Below are positions 16,401 through 25,590 of a stretch of 37,779 nucleotides of DNA, piece after piece. A model generated the notes under the pieces. The model ran no database searches and was not told the DNA's origin. It worked only from the letters and a program-made list of their open reading frames with translations. This stretch comes from an uncultured Oscillospiraceae bacterium (GTDB taxonomy: Bacteria > Bacillota > Clostridia > Oscillospirales > Acutalibacteraceae): positions 1 through 37,779 of the forward strand of contig UQRS01000009.1 of the NCBI GenBank assembly GCA_900543525.1, written 5' to 3'. The translations under genes were made by a program, and so were the position numbers. How positions within the stretch are numbered: the first letter of the stretch is position 1; each line of letters begins with the position of its first letter.

Positions 16401-18584
16401 ATGAAACGACTGACAGAAAATCTGGCCGTCAAGGCCGGCGCTGTAATACTGACCGTTCTGTTCGGCGCGATTTGCGCCCTCTCGCTGATCGGCACGCTGC
16501 TTACCATCGATCAGGGGCACTACTCCTCCACGGCAACGGATTTTTACAGCACCCCCTTTTGCTCCAATCAGGCTTATCAGGATTATCTGCAGGTGACCGA
16601 TTATCTGGAGTATCTGATCAATCTGCAAACCGGACGTGCGGTTGAAAAGGCCGTCGCCGCGCTGGAGTCGCAGAAAGAAGCCGCGCAGGAGACCGCCTCC
16701 GCACAGGAGGAGGCGGAAACCCAGCCGGCCGACGCGGCCTCCGATTCCTCCGGTGAGGGCGAAAGCACTCCCGGGCAGGAGAACGGCAAGGCGGACGCCG
16801 CGGCGATCCGGATTCCCGCACCGAGCGAGATCCTTCAAAACGCGGCGGAGGACAGCTTCGACCGGCTGGACGGCGTGGAGGACAGCTATCTGAACTATTT
16901 TCAGAAAACGCTGGCCAGCCACAACTTCAAGTATGAGGTAAAAACCACTACCGGGAAGCTGCTGTTCGGCAGCTACGCCGGGGAAAAATACGGGTACAAC
17001 GCCTCCTATTCCTACCGGGGGAGCGTGTCGCCCAGCATATATGACGCGGCCGGATATACCTACAGCAAAAACGCCGGGGAGCTTTCTTACAACGTAATCA
17101 TCAATTACTATGTGCTGGATCCTATCTCGTCCGGGGACGCATATTACTATTACTATCAGTTCGACATGTTTCTGAATCAGAACAAGACCCTGATGCCGAC
17201 GGTGTGTGCCGGCAGCGTCTTTGTCTGCATGGTTCTGGTCATCTTTCTGCTGTGCGCCGCCGGGCACCGCGCCGGACGGGAGGGGATTGTCCCGAACATG
17301 CAGGACAAAATTCCGTTTGATTTATACCTTCTGATTATGCTCTGCCTCTTCCTTTTCTGTGGGACGGTGGTTTGCAGCTACACGGCCGAAGGCGAACCGA
17401 TCGGATACCTCTTCAACGCGCTGGGGTTGGTTGGATGCGGCAGCGTCTTGCTGACGACGTTGCTTTCCACCGCCACTCGGGTCAAGCTGGGCACGGTATT
17501 TCAAAACACCCTGCTTCACCGCTGGGGCGGCGGTCTGCTGCGGCTTATAAGGGGAATTCCGCTCTTCTGGAGAGGGGGACTGGCCACCGTCGGCCTGATT
17601 TTTATCGAGCTGATTTTCATTATTCTTTTTCATTATGACGTCAACTTCCTATTTATAGTATGGTGGCTCGGCTTTCACGGCCTGCTTTTCTTCGGCGCGC
17701 TGCATGTGATGAGCATGCTGAAGCAGCTGCAGCAAAGCGGAGAAATGCTGGCCGCAGGCGATCTGGAGCACAGGACCGACACAGCCTCTCTGCGCGGCGA
17801 TTTCAAAAAACACGCCGAAAACCTGAACAGCGTGCGGCTCGGCATAACCAGGGCGGTGGAGGAGAAGATGAAGAGCGAGCGGCTCAAAACCGAGCTGATC
17901 ACCAACGTGTCGCACGATATCAAGACGCCGCTGACCTCCATCATCAACTATATCGACCTGCTGAAAAAGGAGGAGATCGGCTCTGCGGCGGCCGACTCCT
18001 ATCTGGAGGTGCTGGAACGGCAGTCCATCCGGCTGAAAAAGCTGATCGAGGATCTGGTGGAGGCGTCCAAGGCCTCCACCGGCAACATCAACGTCCAGCT
18101 TGCCAGAACCCGCGTAGGCGAGCTGATCAGCCAATCGGCGGCCGAATACGGAGAACGTTTTGCCGCCGCCGGGCTGGAGCCGGTCGTCGACTGCGAGGAG
18201 GGGCTCCTGGTCTGGGCCGACGGGCGGCTGCTCTGGCGGGTGCTTGACAATCTTTTCGGCAACATCTGCAAATACGCGCTGGCCGGCACCCGGGTTTACA
18301 TCACCGCCCGCGGGGGAGAAAACAACCGGGTTGAGATCGTCCTGAAAAACATCTCCAGCCGGCCGCTCAACGTCCAGCCGGAGGAGCTGATGGAGCGGTT
18401 TGTCCGCGGCGACGACTCCCGCTCGACCGAGGGGAGCGGCCTCGGCCTGTCGATTGCCCGCAGCCTGACCGATCTGCAGCGGGGAGAATTTTCCATTGAC
18501 ATCGACGGCGACCTGTTCAAGGCGACCATCCGGCTTTTCTCCGCCCCGGAGCAGGAAACGACGGAGACTGTCGATCCGACTTGA
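16401..18584 (+). CDS. Multi-pass membrane sensor histidine kinase
   Basis: The 727-residue kinase has a first transmembrane helix (about 10-32) and a large extracytoplasmic domain (33-268). That domain includes an Ala/Glu/Gln-rich low-complexity stretch near 85-130 and is rich in Tyr in its second half. Five more transmembrane segments follow (about 268-290, 305-325, 332-355, 393-412, 415-437). A HAMP-like linker (440-490), a HisKA domain with phospho-acceptor H505 in NVSHDIKTPLTSI, and a HATPase domain (LLWRVLDNLFGNICKYAL N-box, GSGLGLSIARSL G-box) end the protein. The ATG at 16401 has AAGGAG 11 bases upstream. It pairs with the upstream regulator. The signal is unknown; the unusual six-helix sensor suggests an envelope or membrane stimulus. 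Confidence 0.93.
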   Translation: MKRLTENLAVKAGAVILTVLFGAICALSLIGTLLTIDQGHYSSTATDFYSTPFCSNQAYQDYLQVTDYLEYLINLQTGRAVEKAVAALESQKEAAQETASAQEEAETQPADAASDSSGEGESTPGQENGKADAAAIRIPAPSEILQNAAEDSFDRLDGVEDSYLNYFQKTLASHNFKYEVKTTTGKLLFGSYAGEKYGYNASYSYRGSVSPSIYDAAGYTYSKNAGELSYNVIINYYVLDPISSGDAYYYYYQFDMFLNQNKTLMPTVCAGSVFVCMVLVIFLLCAAGHRAGREGIVPNMQDKIPFDLYLLIMLCLFLFCGTVVCSYTAEGEPIGYLFNALGLVGCGSVLLTTLLSTATRVKLGTVFQNTLLHRWGGGLLRLIRGIPLFWRGGLATVGLIFIELIFIILFHYDVNFLFIVWWLGFHGLLFFGALHVMSMLKQLQQSGEMLAAGDLEHRTDTASLRGDFKKHAENLNSVRLGITRAVEEKMKSERLKTELITNVSHDIKTPLTSIINYIDLLKKEEIGSAAADSYLEVLERQSIRLKKLIEDLVEASKASTGNINVQLARTRVGELISQSAAEYGERFAAAGLEPVVDCEEGLLVWADGRLLWRVLDNLFGNICKYALAGTRVYITARGGENNRVEIVLKNISSRPLNVQPEELMERFVRGDDSRSTEGSGLGLSIARSLTDLQRGEFSIDIDGDLFKATIRLFSAPEQETTETVDPT

Positions 18585-18609
18585 TTTTTGGCTCTCTTTA
18601 TGCTAAAAT
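18581..18609 (+). promoter_or_regulatory. Sigma-A promoter of the MATE gene
   Basis: -35 TTGATT (18581-18586, overlapping the kinase stop codon) is 17 bp from -10 TAAAAT (18604-18609), which also has the extended TGC. Transcription from about 18616 would give a leader of roughly 180 bases before the MATE start. Confidence 0.65.
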
Positions 18610-18625
18610 GACGGCATTGCATAAG

Positions 18626-18722
18626 GCGTTTTTCAAAATGGAATCTGTTTTTTAAAAAACGCAAGCAGACAGCGTCTGAGCCTCCTGCCGAACGCAGGAA
18701 GATGCAGACGCCGTCTGTCTTT
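18626..18722 (+). promoter_or_regulatory. Structured 5' leader of the MATE gene
   Basis: Two structures follow the promoter. First, GCGTTTTT (18626-18633) pairs with AAAAACGC (18655-18662), with a T6A6 palindrome inside. Second, a three-part nested hairpin: AGACAG pairs with CTGTCT, GTCTG with CAGAC, and TCCTGC with GCAGGA around a CGAAC loop (about 18666-18722), with asymmetric internal loops. A leader of this size with a long imperfect stem fits a regulatory RNA or attenuator for an exporter. I do not recognise it as a known riboswitch class, and it could instead be the terminator region of the kinase operon. Confidence 0.4.
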
Positions 18723-18797
18723 CATCCGGGTTGTCGCCGCTTTGACTTTTTGAAGCATCCGGCAGGGACTTTTTTTAAAAAGACAAGGAGAATTTTT

Positions 18798-20150
18798 TTG
18801 AACAAAGCTGCTTCCAATCCGTCCATTTTCAGCCGGTATGTACGGTATACCTCCCTGAACATTTTAAGCATGATCGGGGTTTCCTGCTATATTCTGGCCG
18901 ACACCTTCTTCATTTCACAAGGAGTGGGAAGCGCCGGCCTGACCGCGCTGAATCTGGCGATTCCCGCCTACAGTCTCATGCACGGGGCGGGGCTGATGAT
19001 CGGAATGGGCGGCGCGACGCGGTACGCCCTCTCGATGGCGGCGGGAGATGAAAAGCGCGGAAACGCCGCGTTTACGGCGGCAGTCTGCTTCGCGGGAGGG
19101 CTTGCGCTCCTCTTTTTGCTGTGCGGAATCTTTTTCGTGACGCCGATCGCCTGCCTGCTCGGCGCCGACGGGGAGACGCTGGGGATGACCACCGCGTATC
19201 TGCGGGTGCTGCTTCTTTTCGCACCCATGTTCATCTTCAACAATGTCATAGGCTGCTTCGTCCGCAACGACGGCCGACCAAACCTCGCCATGGCCGCCAT
19301 GCTGATCGGCAGCTTTTCCAATATTTTTCTGGATTATCTTCTGGTGTTCCCCATGGGACTCGGCATCTTCGGCGCGGCGCTGGCCACCGGGCTTTCCCCG
19401 GTGATCGGGATCTGCATTCTCTCCACTCACTTTCTCTGCCGGAGGAGCCATTTTTCGCTGCAAAAGCGACCTCCCCATCTGCGGGAGGTGCTGGACCTCT
19501 GCAGGCTGGGCGGCTCTACCTTCGTTTCCGAGCTGTCGTCCGGCGTTGTGATCCTGGTCTTTAACATGGTGATCCTCGGCCTGTGCGGAAACATCGGCGT
19601 CGCGGCCTATGGCGTGATCGCCAACATCTATATCGTCGCCATATCGGTCTTTACCGGCATCGCGCAGGGAATTCAGCCGCTGGTCAGCGAAAGCTGCGGG
19701 CACGGCCATAGCAAAGAGATGCGGCGGATTTTCCGCTATGCGGTTGTCACCATGCTGCTCTTTGCCGTCGGCTTCTACCTGCTTTCCTTTGCCCTGACCG
19801 ACCCGCTGGTCGCCGTTTTCAACCGGGATGGAGGCGAGCCGCTCGCCAGGCTGGCCGGGCGGGGACTGCGGCTGTACTTTACCGCCTTCGGCTTTGTCGG
19901 GTTCAACATTCTCACGGCCGCCTATTTAAGCGCGGCCGACCGTGCCGGCTCCGGCTTTACCATCTCGCTGCTGCGGGGCTTTATCGTTATTCTGCCGGCG
20001 GTGCTTCTTCTCTCCCGCCTATTCGGCATGGACGGCGTCTGGCTCTCCCTCACGGCGGCGGAGGGGATTACAGCCATCGCCGCCGGCGGCCTCTATCTGC
20101 GGTCAAACCGCCGGCCGTCCGCCTTTGCCATGGAGGAGGGTGAGGCATAA
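18798..20150 (+). CDS. MATE-family multidrug/cation exporter
   Basis: The 450-residue membrane protein has about twelve hydrophobic segments and MATE-type text at the start: SRYVRYTSLNILSMIGVS and ILADTFFISQGVGSAGLTALNLAIP (the conserved helix-1/2 region). A second half-repeat begins near LCRLGGSTFVSELSSG. MATE proteins export drugs or organic cations using Na+ or H+ gradients. The start is a TTG at 18798-18800, chosen because AAGGAG stands seven bases upstream and it gives the family length; an ATG 32 codons upstream falls in the structured leader. It lies between the two-component system and the C39 peptidase, with its own promoter and terminator. Substrate is unknown. Confidence 0.93.
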   Translation: MNKAASNPSIFSRYVRYTSLNILSMIGVSCYILADTFFISQGVGSAGLTALNLAIPAYSLMHGAGLMIGMGGATRYALSMAAGDEKRGNAAFTAAVCFAGGLALLFLLCGIFFVTPIACLLGADGETLGMTTAYLRVLLLFAPMFIFNNVIGCFVRNDGRPNLAMAAMLIGSFSNIFLDYLLVFPMGLGIFGAALATGLSPVIGICILSTHFLCRRSHFSLQKRPPHLREVLDLCRLGGSTFVSELSSGVVILVFNMVILGLCGNIGVAAYGVIANIYIVAISVFTGIAQGIQPLVSESCGHGHSKEMRRIFRYAVVTMLLFAVGFYLLSFALTDPLVAVFNRDGGEPLARLAGRGLRLYFTAFGFVGFNILTAAYLSAADRAGSGFTISLLRGFIVILPAVLLLSRLFGMDGVWLSLTAAEGITAIAAGGLYLRSNRRPSAFAMEEGEA

Positions 20151-20177
20151 CGCCTCCCGCTCTTTTGGTGACAGAGT

Positions 20178-20211
20178 AAAAAAGAGGCGAAAGCGAAGCC
20201 CCTCTTTTTTT
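20178..20211 (+). terminator. Terminator after the MATE gene
   Basis: AAAAAAGAGG (20178-20187) pairs with CCTCTTTTTT (20201-20210) around a 13-base loop, with T's continuing. Classic rho-independent form. Confidence 0.92.
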
Positions 20212-20225
20212 CGGCGGACACGGCC

Positions 20226-20242
20226 GATTTTTTTAAAAAATC
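20226..20242. repeat. AT palindrome GATTTTTT-T-AAAAAATC
   Basis: A 17-base perfect palindrome in the MATE-peptidase gap, similar to the T/A-tract palindromes at 75-92 and 18626-18662. Role unknown. Confidence 0.5.
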
Positions 20243-20301
20243 ATCTTGCATTCCGATACATCCCACACAGCCAGCAAAAAGAACAGGAAATGAGGGTCAA
20301 T

Positions 20302-21207
20302 ATGGCAGCAAAGCGAAAAATACTCTGGGGCAGGGCGGTGTTCATCTGCGTTCTAATCCTCGGCGTCACCGCCGGCGTGATTGTCGGCGCGGTGCAGGCC
20401 GTCCGGCACGCCGGCGCTTACAAAAATGCAAGCTCCCTTGCCGCGGAGGAGATTGCCGCGCCTCTCTCTGCGCCGGAATATGACGAGCCGCTCGACGAAC
20501 CTTACGCCAGTTATGTCGAGCAGATCAAGCAGACCTACAGCTACTCTCCCGAGCTTGCGCATATCATCGAACATATTGAGCAATATTCCGAAGATATGCT
20601 GAAAACCCTCCTCCTCCGGCCGGAGGAGATTTCCTTCCTCAGCCGCTACCCCGAATGCGTTCAGTACGGGCTGGACAACTGGAAGAACATCGACGTTTCG
20701 TCGGATTACACCCCGGGGGAGATTCCGCTTTTTATCCAGTGGGACGACCGCTGGGGGTATGAGATCTATGGCAGCGACGTCTTTGGCCTGAACGGCTGCG
20801 GCCCGACCTGCTTTGCCATGGTGTATGTCGGCCTGACCGGCGATACAAGCCAGAATCCCCTCTCCATCGGGGCGATGTGCATCCAGAATAATTACTACTA
20901 TTACCAGCAGGGCACCGGAAAGGAGCTGTTCGACAAGGGGGTCGCGAAATACGGCCTTTCCTCCAAACAGCTTCCGCTGACCGAGTCGGCGGTGCTGGGA
21001 AGCCTGCGCGCCGGGCGGCCGGTGGTGGTCAACGTCGGCAAGGGAGATTTCACCTCCTATGGGCACTACATCGTGCTGACCGGCGTGGCCGAGGACGGCA
21101 CCATCCGGGTCAACGACCCCAATTCTCCCGAGAAGAGCGCCGTCACCTGGAAGCTGTCGCGCCTGCTCTCCCAGACCTACACCATGTGGTCGGTGTGGAA
21201 AAGCTGA
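20302..21207 (+). CDS. Membrane-anchored C39-like (papain-fold) cysteine peptidase
   Basis: The 301-residue protein has one N-terminal transmembrane anchor (about 8-34), an acidic, Pro-rich linker (45-70), a helical segment, and a C-terminal peptidase_C39_2-type domain. The oxyanion Gln is Q146 in FIQWDDRW, the catalytic Cys is C166 in NGCGPTC, and the catalytic His is H255 in SYGHYIVLTGV, with D272/N274 in NDPNSP as third residue. The domain should lie outside the cell. Unlike C39 bacteriocin exporters it lacks an ABC transporter. Its partner substrate, perhaps envelope proteins or peptides, is unknown. The ATG at 20302 has GAGGG five bases upstream; an ATG four codons earlier is an alternative. 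Confidence 0.88.
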   Translation: MAAKRKILWGRAVFICVLILGVTAGVIVGAVQAVRHAGAYKNASSLAAEEIAAPLSAPEYDEPLDEPYASYVEQIKQTYSYSPELAHIIEHIEQYSEDMLKTLLLRPEEISFLSRYPECVQYGLDNWKNIDVSSDYTPGEIPLFIQWDDRWGYEIYGSDVFGLNGCGPTCFAMVYVGLTGDTSQNPLSIGAMCIQNNYYYYQQGTGKELFDKGVAKYGLSSKQLPLTESAVLGSLRAGRPVVVNVGKGDFTSYGHYIVLTGVAEDGTIRVNDPNSPEKSAVTWKLSRLLSQTYTMWSVWKS

Positions 21208-21293
21208 GCTTTGCCGCTTTGCGGATTTTTTAAGGGGAAACATCGGGGGAGGCGCAAAACCTCCTGAAACCTCCTGCATATTCATAAAGGCAT

Positions 21294-21334
21294 AAAAAAG
21301 AGGATCGGGCAAAAACGCCCGACCCTCTTTTTTT
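21294..21334. terminator. Bidirectional terminator between peptidase and ABC genes
   Basis: AAAAAAGAGG-A-TCGGGC (from 21294) pairs with GCCCGA-C-CCTCTTTTTTT (to 21334). It serves both convergent transcription units. Confidence 0.92.
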
Positions 21335-21375
21335 CGGTGTCCTTTTTCGGTTCCTGAGCAAAAAAGGCTGCCCGC

Positions 21376-23283
21376 CTACTCCAGTTCGAGAGAACCGGTG
21401 TAAAGCTGATAGTAGGTGCCCTTTTGCGCCAGCAGCTCTTCATGCGTGCCGCGCTCGATGATCCGGCCGTGGTCAAGCACCATGATGGCGTCGGCATTCT
21501 GCACCGTACTCAGCCGGTGGGCAATCACAAAGACCGTCCGCCCGGTCATCAGCGCGTCCATCCCCTGCTGCACAATCGACTCGGTTCTGGTGTCGATCGA
21601 GCTGGTCGCCTCATCCAGAATCATAACCGGCGGGTCGGCAACGGCCGCCCGGGCAATCGAAAGCAGCTGTCTCTGCCCCTGCGAGAGGCTGGCGCCGTTG
21701 CCCGACAGCGGCGTATCATACCCCTGCGGCAGCCGGGTGATGAAATCGTGCGCGCCCGCAAGCTTTGCGGCGGCCACACACTCCGCATCGTTGGCGTCCA
21801 GCCGGCCGTAGCGGATATTCTCCATCACCGTGCCGGTGAAGAGGTTGGTATCCTGCAGCACGACCCCGAGGCTGCGGCGCAGATCGGCCTTTTTGATCTT
21901 GTTGATATTGATGCCGTCATACCGGATTTTTCCGTCGGCAATATCGTAAAACCGGTTGATCAGGTTGGTGATGGTCGTCTTTCCCGCGCCGGTCGAGCCG
22001 ACAAAAGCCAGCTTCTGCCCCGGCTTCGCGTAAAGCGAAACGTCATGCAGCACAATTTTATCCGGAGTATAGGCGAAGTCGACGTCAAACATCTGCACAT
22101 CGCCGGTAAGCTTTGTATAGGTAACCGATCCGTCCCCGTGCGGGTGCTTCCAGGCCCAGATGTTGGTGCGCTCGGCGCACTCCTCCAGGGCGCCGTCGGC
22201 GGTGTAGCGGGCGTTGACCAGCGTGACGTAGCCGTCGTCCACCTCCGGCTGCTCGTCGATCAGGGCAAAGATCCGATCGGCGCCCGCCAGACCCATAATC
22301 ACCGCGTTCAGCTGGTTGGAAACCTGACTGACATTTCCCGAAAACTGCTTGGTCATGTTCAGGAAGGGCACCACGATGCTGATCCCAAAGGCGAGGCCGG
22401 AGATACTCACATTCGGCGCGCCGGAGAGCAGCAGCAGGCCGCCTACCAGCGCCACGACCACATACAGCACGTTTCCGATGTTGAGCAAAACGGGCATGAG
22501 GATGTTGGCGTACCGGTTGGCCTTTTCCGAGTCCGAAAACAGTGCATCGTTGATTTCATCAAAGGCGGCCTCGGCCTTTTTCTCATGGCAGAAGACCTTG
22601 ACCACCTTCTGGCCGTTCATCATTTCTTCGATAAAGCCCTCGGTGCGGCCGAGCGCCTGCTGCTGTCGGATAAAATACCGGGCGGAGTGCCCGCCGACCT
22701 TCTTCACCACGAAGAACATGAAAACCACGCCCAGCAAAACCACCAGCGTCAGCCACAGGCTGTAATACAGCATGATAAAAAGCACGGTCACAACCGTGAC
22801 AATCGAAATAATCAGCTGCGGAAAGCTCTGGGAGATCATCTGGCGCAGGGTGTCGATGTCGTTGGTGTAGTAGCTCATGACGTCGCCATGGTTGTGGGTG
22901 TCAAAATACCGGATCGGCAGATTCTGCATGCCGCTGAACATCTTCTCCCGCAGCTTGGCAAGCGACCCCTGCGTGATCACGGCCATCAGCTGGTTATAGA
23001 CAAAGCCGGCCAGCAGGCTCAGCACATAGAACACGGCCAGAATCGCGACCAGCCGCAAGATCTCCCCCGAAACGGAGGCCCAATCTCCGCTTTGCCAGCT
23101 GCGCTCGACCGCGGCGATAACATTCTGCATAAAGACCGACGGCACCGAGCTGACCACCGCGTTGAAGAGGATGCAGAGAATGCACACCGGCAGCAGCACC
23201 GGATAAAAGCCGAACAAAGTGCGGATCAGCCGGCCGAACACGCCCTTTCGCGCCCCGCTCCGGCTCTTGTTTTTATTTGCCAT
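21376..23283 (-). CDS. ABC exporter half-transporter, consensus-site subunit
   Basis: The 635-residue protein has a six-helix exporter domain (about 20-330) and a C-terminal ATPase with consensus motifs: Walker A GSTGAGKTT, signature LSQGQRQ, Walker B VMILDEATS with the catalytic Glu, and H-loop VIAHRLS. An insertion of about 50 residues before the ATPase (DEQPEVDDGYVTLVNARYTA and an ERTNIWAWKHPHGDG block) is seen in clostridial members of this family. The ATG at 23281-23283 overlaps the stop of the upstream half-transporter by 11 bases, giving coupled translation. It should pair with that subunit as a heterodimer exporting drugs, lipids or peptides; substrate is unknown. Confidence 0.94.
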   Translation of the reverse strand: MANKNKSRSGARKGVFGRLIRTLFGFYPVLLPVCILCILFNAVVSSVPSVFMQNVIAAVERSWQSGDWASVSGEILRLVAILAVFYVLSLLAGFVYNQLMAVITQGSLAKLREKMFSGMQNLPIRYFDTHNHGDVMSYYTNDIDTLRQMISQSFPQLIISIVTVVTVLFIMLYYSLWLTLVVLLGVVFMFFVVKKVGGHSARYFIRQQQALGRTEGFIEEMMNGQKVVKVFCHEKKAEAAFDEINDALFSDSEKANRYANILMPVLLNIGNVLYVVVALVGGLLLLSGAPNVSISGLAFGISIVVPFLNMTKQFSGNVSQVSNQLNAVIMGLAGADRIFALIDEQPEVDDGYVTLVNARYTADGALEECAERTNIWAWKHPHGDGSVTYTKLTGDVQMFDVDFAYTPDKIVLHDVSLYAKPGQKLAFVGSTGAGKTTITNLINRFYDIADGKIRYDGININKIKKADLRRSLGVVLQDTNLFTGTVMENIRYGRLDANDAECVAAAKLAGAHDFITRLPQGYDTPLSGNGASLSQGQRQLLSIARAAVADPPVMILDEATSSIDTRTESIVQQGMDALMTGRTVFVIAHRLSTVQNADAIMVLDHGRIIERGTHEELLAQKGTYYQLYTGSLELE

Positions 23284-25018
23284 CTTCTTCACCCGCCTTG
23301 TTCTGCGAGGTGTATACCTCGCGATAAATCTCATTGGTTTGGAGCAGCTCCTCATGCGTGCCGACCGCGTTGATCGCGCCGCCGTCCATCACGACGATGC
23401 GGTCGGCGTCCTGAACCGAGGCAATCCGCTGCGCGATGATAATCTTGGTCGTTTCGGGGATAAAGTCGCGCAGTCCCTGCCGGATCAGCGCGTCGGTTCG
23501 GGTATCGACCGCGCTGGTCGAGTCGTCGAGGATCAGGATCTTCGGCTTTTTCAGCAGCGCACGGGCAATACAGAGCCGCTGCTTCTGCCCGCCGGAGACA
23601 TTGCTGCCCCCCTGCTCGATATGGGTGTTGTATCCATCGGGGAACTGGCGGATGAATTCGTCCGCCTGCGCCAGCCGGCAGGCCTCCTCCAGCTCGGCGT
23701 CGGTGGCCTCCTCATTGCCCCAGCGGAGGTTTTCGCGGATGGTGCCGGAGAACAGCTCGTTCTTTTGCAGCACGACCGCCACCTGGTTTCGCAGCGTCTC
23801 CAGATCATAGTCCCGCACATCGACGCCGCCGACCCGCACAACTCCCTCGGTTGCGTCGTAAAGACGCGGAATCAGCTGCACCAGGCTGGTTTTGGAGGAG
23901 CCGGTGCCGCCGATAATGCCGATAACCTCTCCCGACCGGATGTGGAGGTCGATGTCCGACAGCGCCATACGCTCGGCCGTTTTGGCGTATTTGAAGCTGA
24001 CGTGATCAAAATCAATCGAGCCGTCCTCCACCTTTTGCAGAGGATTCTCCGGACTTTGCAGGGCGCTTTCCTCATTCAGCACCTCCACAATACGCTGCGC
24101 CGACTCACTCGCCATGGTGATCATGACGAACACCATCGAAAGCATCATCAAACTCATCAAAATCTGAAAGCTGTAGGTCAGCAGAGAGGACATCTGCCCC
24201 ACGTCGAGGCTCAGCCCGCGGCTGGTGATGACCATATAAGAGCCGTAGGAGAGCACAAACACCATCACGGCATAGATGCAGAACTGCATCACCGGGTTGT
24301 TGAGGGCGAGAATCCGCTCAGCCTTTGTAAAATCGGCCTGCACATCCTCGGCCGCGGCACAGAATTTCTTCTTCTCATAATCCTCCCGGACATAGGACTT
24401 GACCACCCGCATACTGCGGATATTCTCCTGAACGGAGGCGTTCAGGGCGTCGTATTTCCGAAAGACGCGGCGGAAGAGCGGCATGGTGCTGCGGGTGATG
24501 AGGATGAGCGCGATGCCGAGCACCGGAATGGTCAGCAGGAAGATCAGCGCCATCCGTCCTCCCATCGCGATGCCCATAATGAAGGAGAAAATCAGCATCA
24601 GCGGACAGCGAATCGCGGTGCGGATAATCATCATATAGGCCATCTGTACATTCGTAATATCCGTCGTCAGCCGGGTGACCAGGCTGGAAACCGAAAATTT
24701 GTCGATATTCTCAAACGAATAGCCCTGTATCTTGTAAAACATATCCTTGCGCAGGTTCCGCGCAAAGCCGCAGCTCGCGGTCGAGCAATACCCGCCGGCC
24801 AGCGCCCCGCAAATCAGGGAGACGGCTGCCATCGCCACCAGCAGCAGGCCGTAGCGCAGCAGCGACTGCATCGAACAGCCGGCCTTGATCTGATTGACCA
24901 GCCGGGCAATGACAAAGGGGATGATACACTCCATCAGCGCCTCCCCCGCCACTAATACAGGCGTAAGCAGCGACGGCTTTTTATATTCCCGTATGCTTTT
25001 CGCCAGCGTTTTGATCAT
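23273..25018 (-). CDS. ABC exporter half-transporter, degenerate-site subunit
   Basis: The 581-residue protein has six transmembrane helices (1-310) and an ATPase domain. Three sites depart from consensus. Walker A is GGTGSSKTS. The residue after Walker B is Asp (LILDDSTSAVD) where the catalytic Glu is expected. The H-loop His is Gln (IIAQRIASV). The signature VSGGQKQR is intact. This is the pattern of heterodimeric exporters of the TM287/288 type, where one of the two ATP sites binds but barely hydrolyses. The ATG at 25016-25018 has AAGGAGG upstream. It is second in the marR-ABC-ABC operon, 132 bases after marR. Confidence 0.95.
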   Translation of the reverse strand: MIKTLAKSIREYKKPSLLTPVLVAGEALMECIIPFVIARLVNQIKAGCSMQSLLRYGLLLVAMAAVSLICGALAGGYCSTASCGFARNLRKDMFYKIQGYSFENIDKFSVSSLVTRLTTDITNVQMAYMMIIRTAIRCPLMLIFSFIMGIAMGGRMALIFLLTIPVLGIALILITRSTMPLFRRVFRKYDALNASVQENIRSMRVVKSYVREDYEKKKFCAAAEDVQADFTKAERILALNNPVMQFCIYAVMVFVLSYGSYMVITSRGLSLDVGQMSSLLTYSFQILMSLMMLSMVFVMITMASESAQRIVEVLNEESALQSPENPLQKVEDGSIDFDHVSFKYAKTAERMALSDIDLHIRSGEVIGIIGGTGSSKTSLVQLIPRLYDATEGVVRVGGVDVRDYDLETLRNQVAVVLQKNELFSGTIRENLRWGNEEATDAELEEACRLAQADEFIRQFPDGYNTHIEQGGSNVSGGQKQRLCIARALLKKPKILILDDSTSAVDTRTDALIRQGLRDFIPETTKIIIAQRIASVQDADRIVVMDGGAINAVGTHEELLQTNEIYREVYTSQNKAGEEDGK

Positions 25019-25150
25019 AAAGCAAATCCTCCTTATTATAGATAAAACAAGGCTGCCGTCGTCGGAAAAAGGCGTTTGGCCCCAAGCCGCAAACGGCAGA
25101 TTTTTCGTTCAGGTTTTTTGTTATGCTGCGAACAAATTTAAAAAAGGCTG

Positions 25151-25576
25151 TCATCCATCCAGATTTTCGGACATTCTGGCCGCCGTCTCCAGGAAAAGCT
25201 GCATCTGCCCGGGAGAAATTCCCCGGGTCATCAGCGCCTCCATCTCATCAATGCCGGCGCGCACCCGCGCGTCGATCTGCACAGCCCGCTCGGTCGGGAG
25301 AAGGCTTTTGAGCCGGCCGTCATCCTCCACCCGAACCCGGCGGATCATGCCGTTTTTCTCCAGCAGCTGGAGAATTCCGGTCGCGGTCGATCGGCTGAGG
25401 CTGAAGGCCTCCTCCACGTCGCGCTGAAAAACCGGCGCCTCCCCGCAGCGGCGTATGATATAGTGCATGATTCTGCTCTGCACGCCGGTAATCTCCAAAT
25501 CCGAGAGGATCGCGTCAAAGCGTTTTTTCATCTTGTGCGCAAGAATATTGATCCACATACCGTAGTCGCGTTCCAT
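25151..25576 (-). CDS. MarR-family transcriptional regulator
   Basis: The 141-residue protein has the MarR winged helix: VQSRIMHYIIRRCG, then FQRDVEEAFSLSRSTATGILQLLEKNGMIRRV as recognition helix and start of the wing, then RVEDDGRLKSLLPTE. Dimer helices flank it. Such regulators repress efflux operons and release DNA on binding a ligand. It is the first gene of an operon with the two exporter halves, and its own promoter carries a palindrome (25591-25609), so it most likely represses itself and the exporter. The ATG at 25574-25576 has AGGCGGTG upstream; the frame is open for 72 codons further but that region holds the promoter. Confidence 0.94.
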   Translation of the reverse strand: MERDYGMWINILAHKMKKRFDAILSDLEITGVQSRIMHYIIRRCGEAPVFQRDVEEAFSLSRSTATGILQLLEKNGMIRRVRVEDDGRLKSLLPTERAVQIDARVRAGIDEMEALMTRGISPGQMQLFLETAARMSENLDG

Positions 25577-25590
25577 ATATTCACCGCCTA

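Noticed and set aside
18666..18722. MATE leader as a guanidine (ykkC-type) riboswitch
   Set aside because: I could not find the conserved guanidine-aptamer sequence blocks; only the stems are evident, so no known class is claimed.
18702..18797. Upstream ATG giving a 482-residue MATE protein
   Set aside because: The extra 32 residues are not membrane-like, lie in the structured leader and lack a spaced Shine-Dalgarno; the TTG at 18798 has an ideal one.
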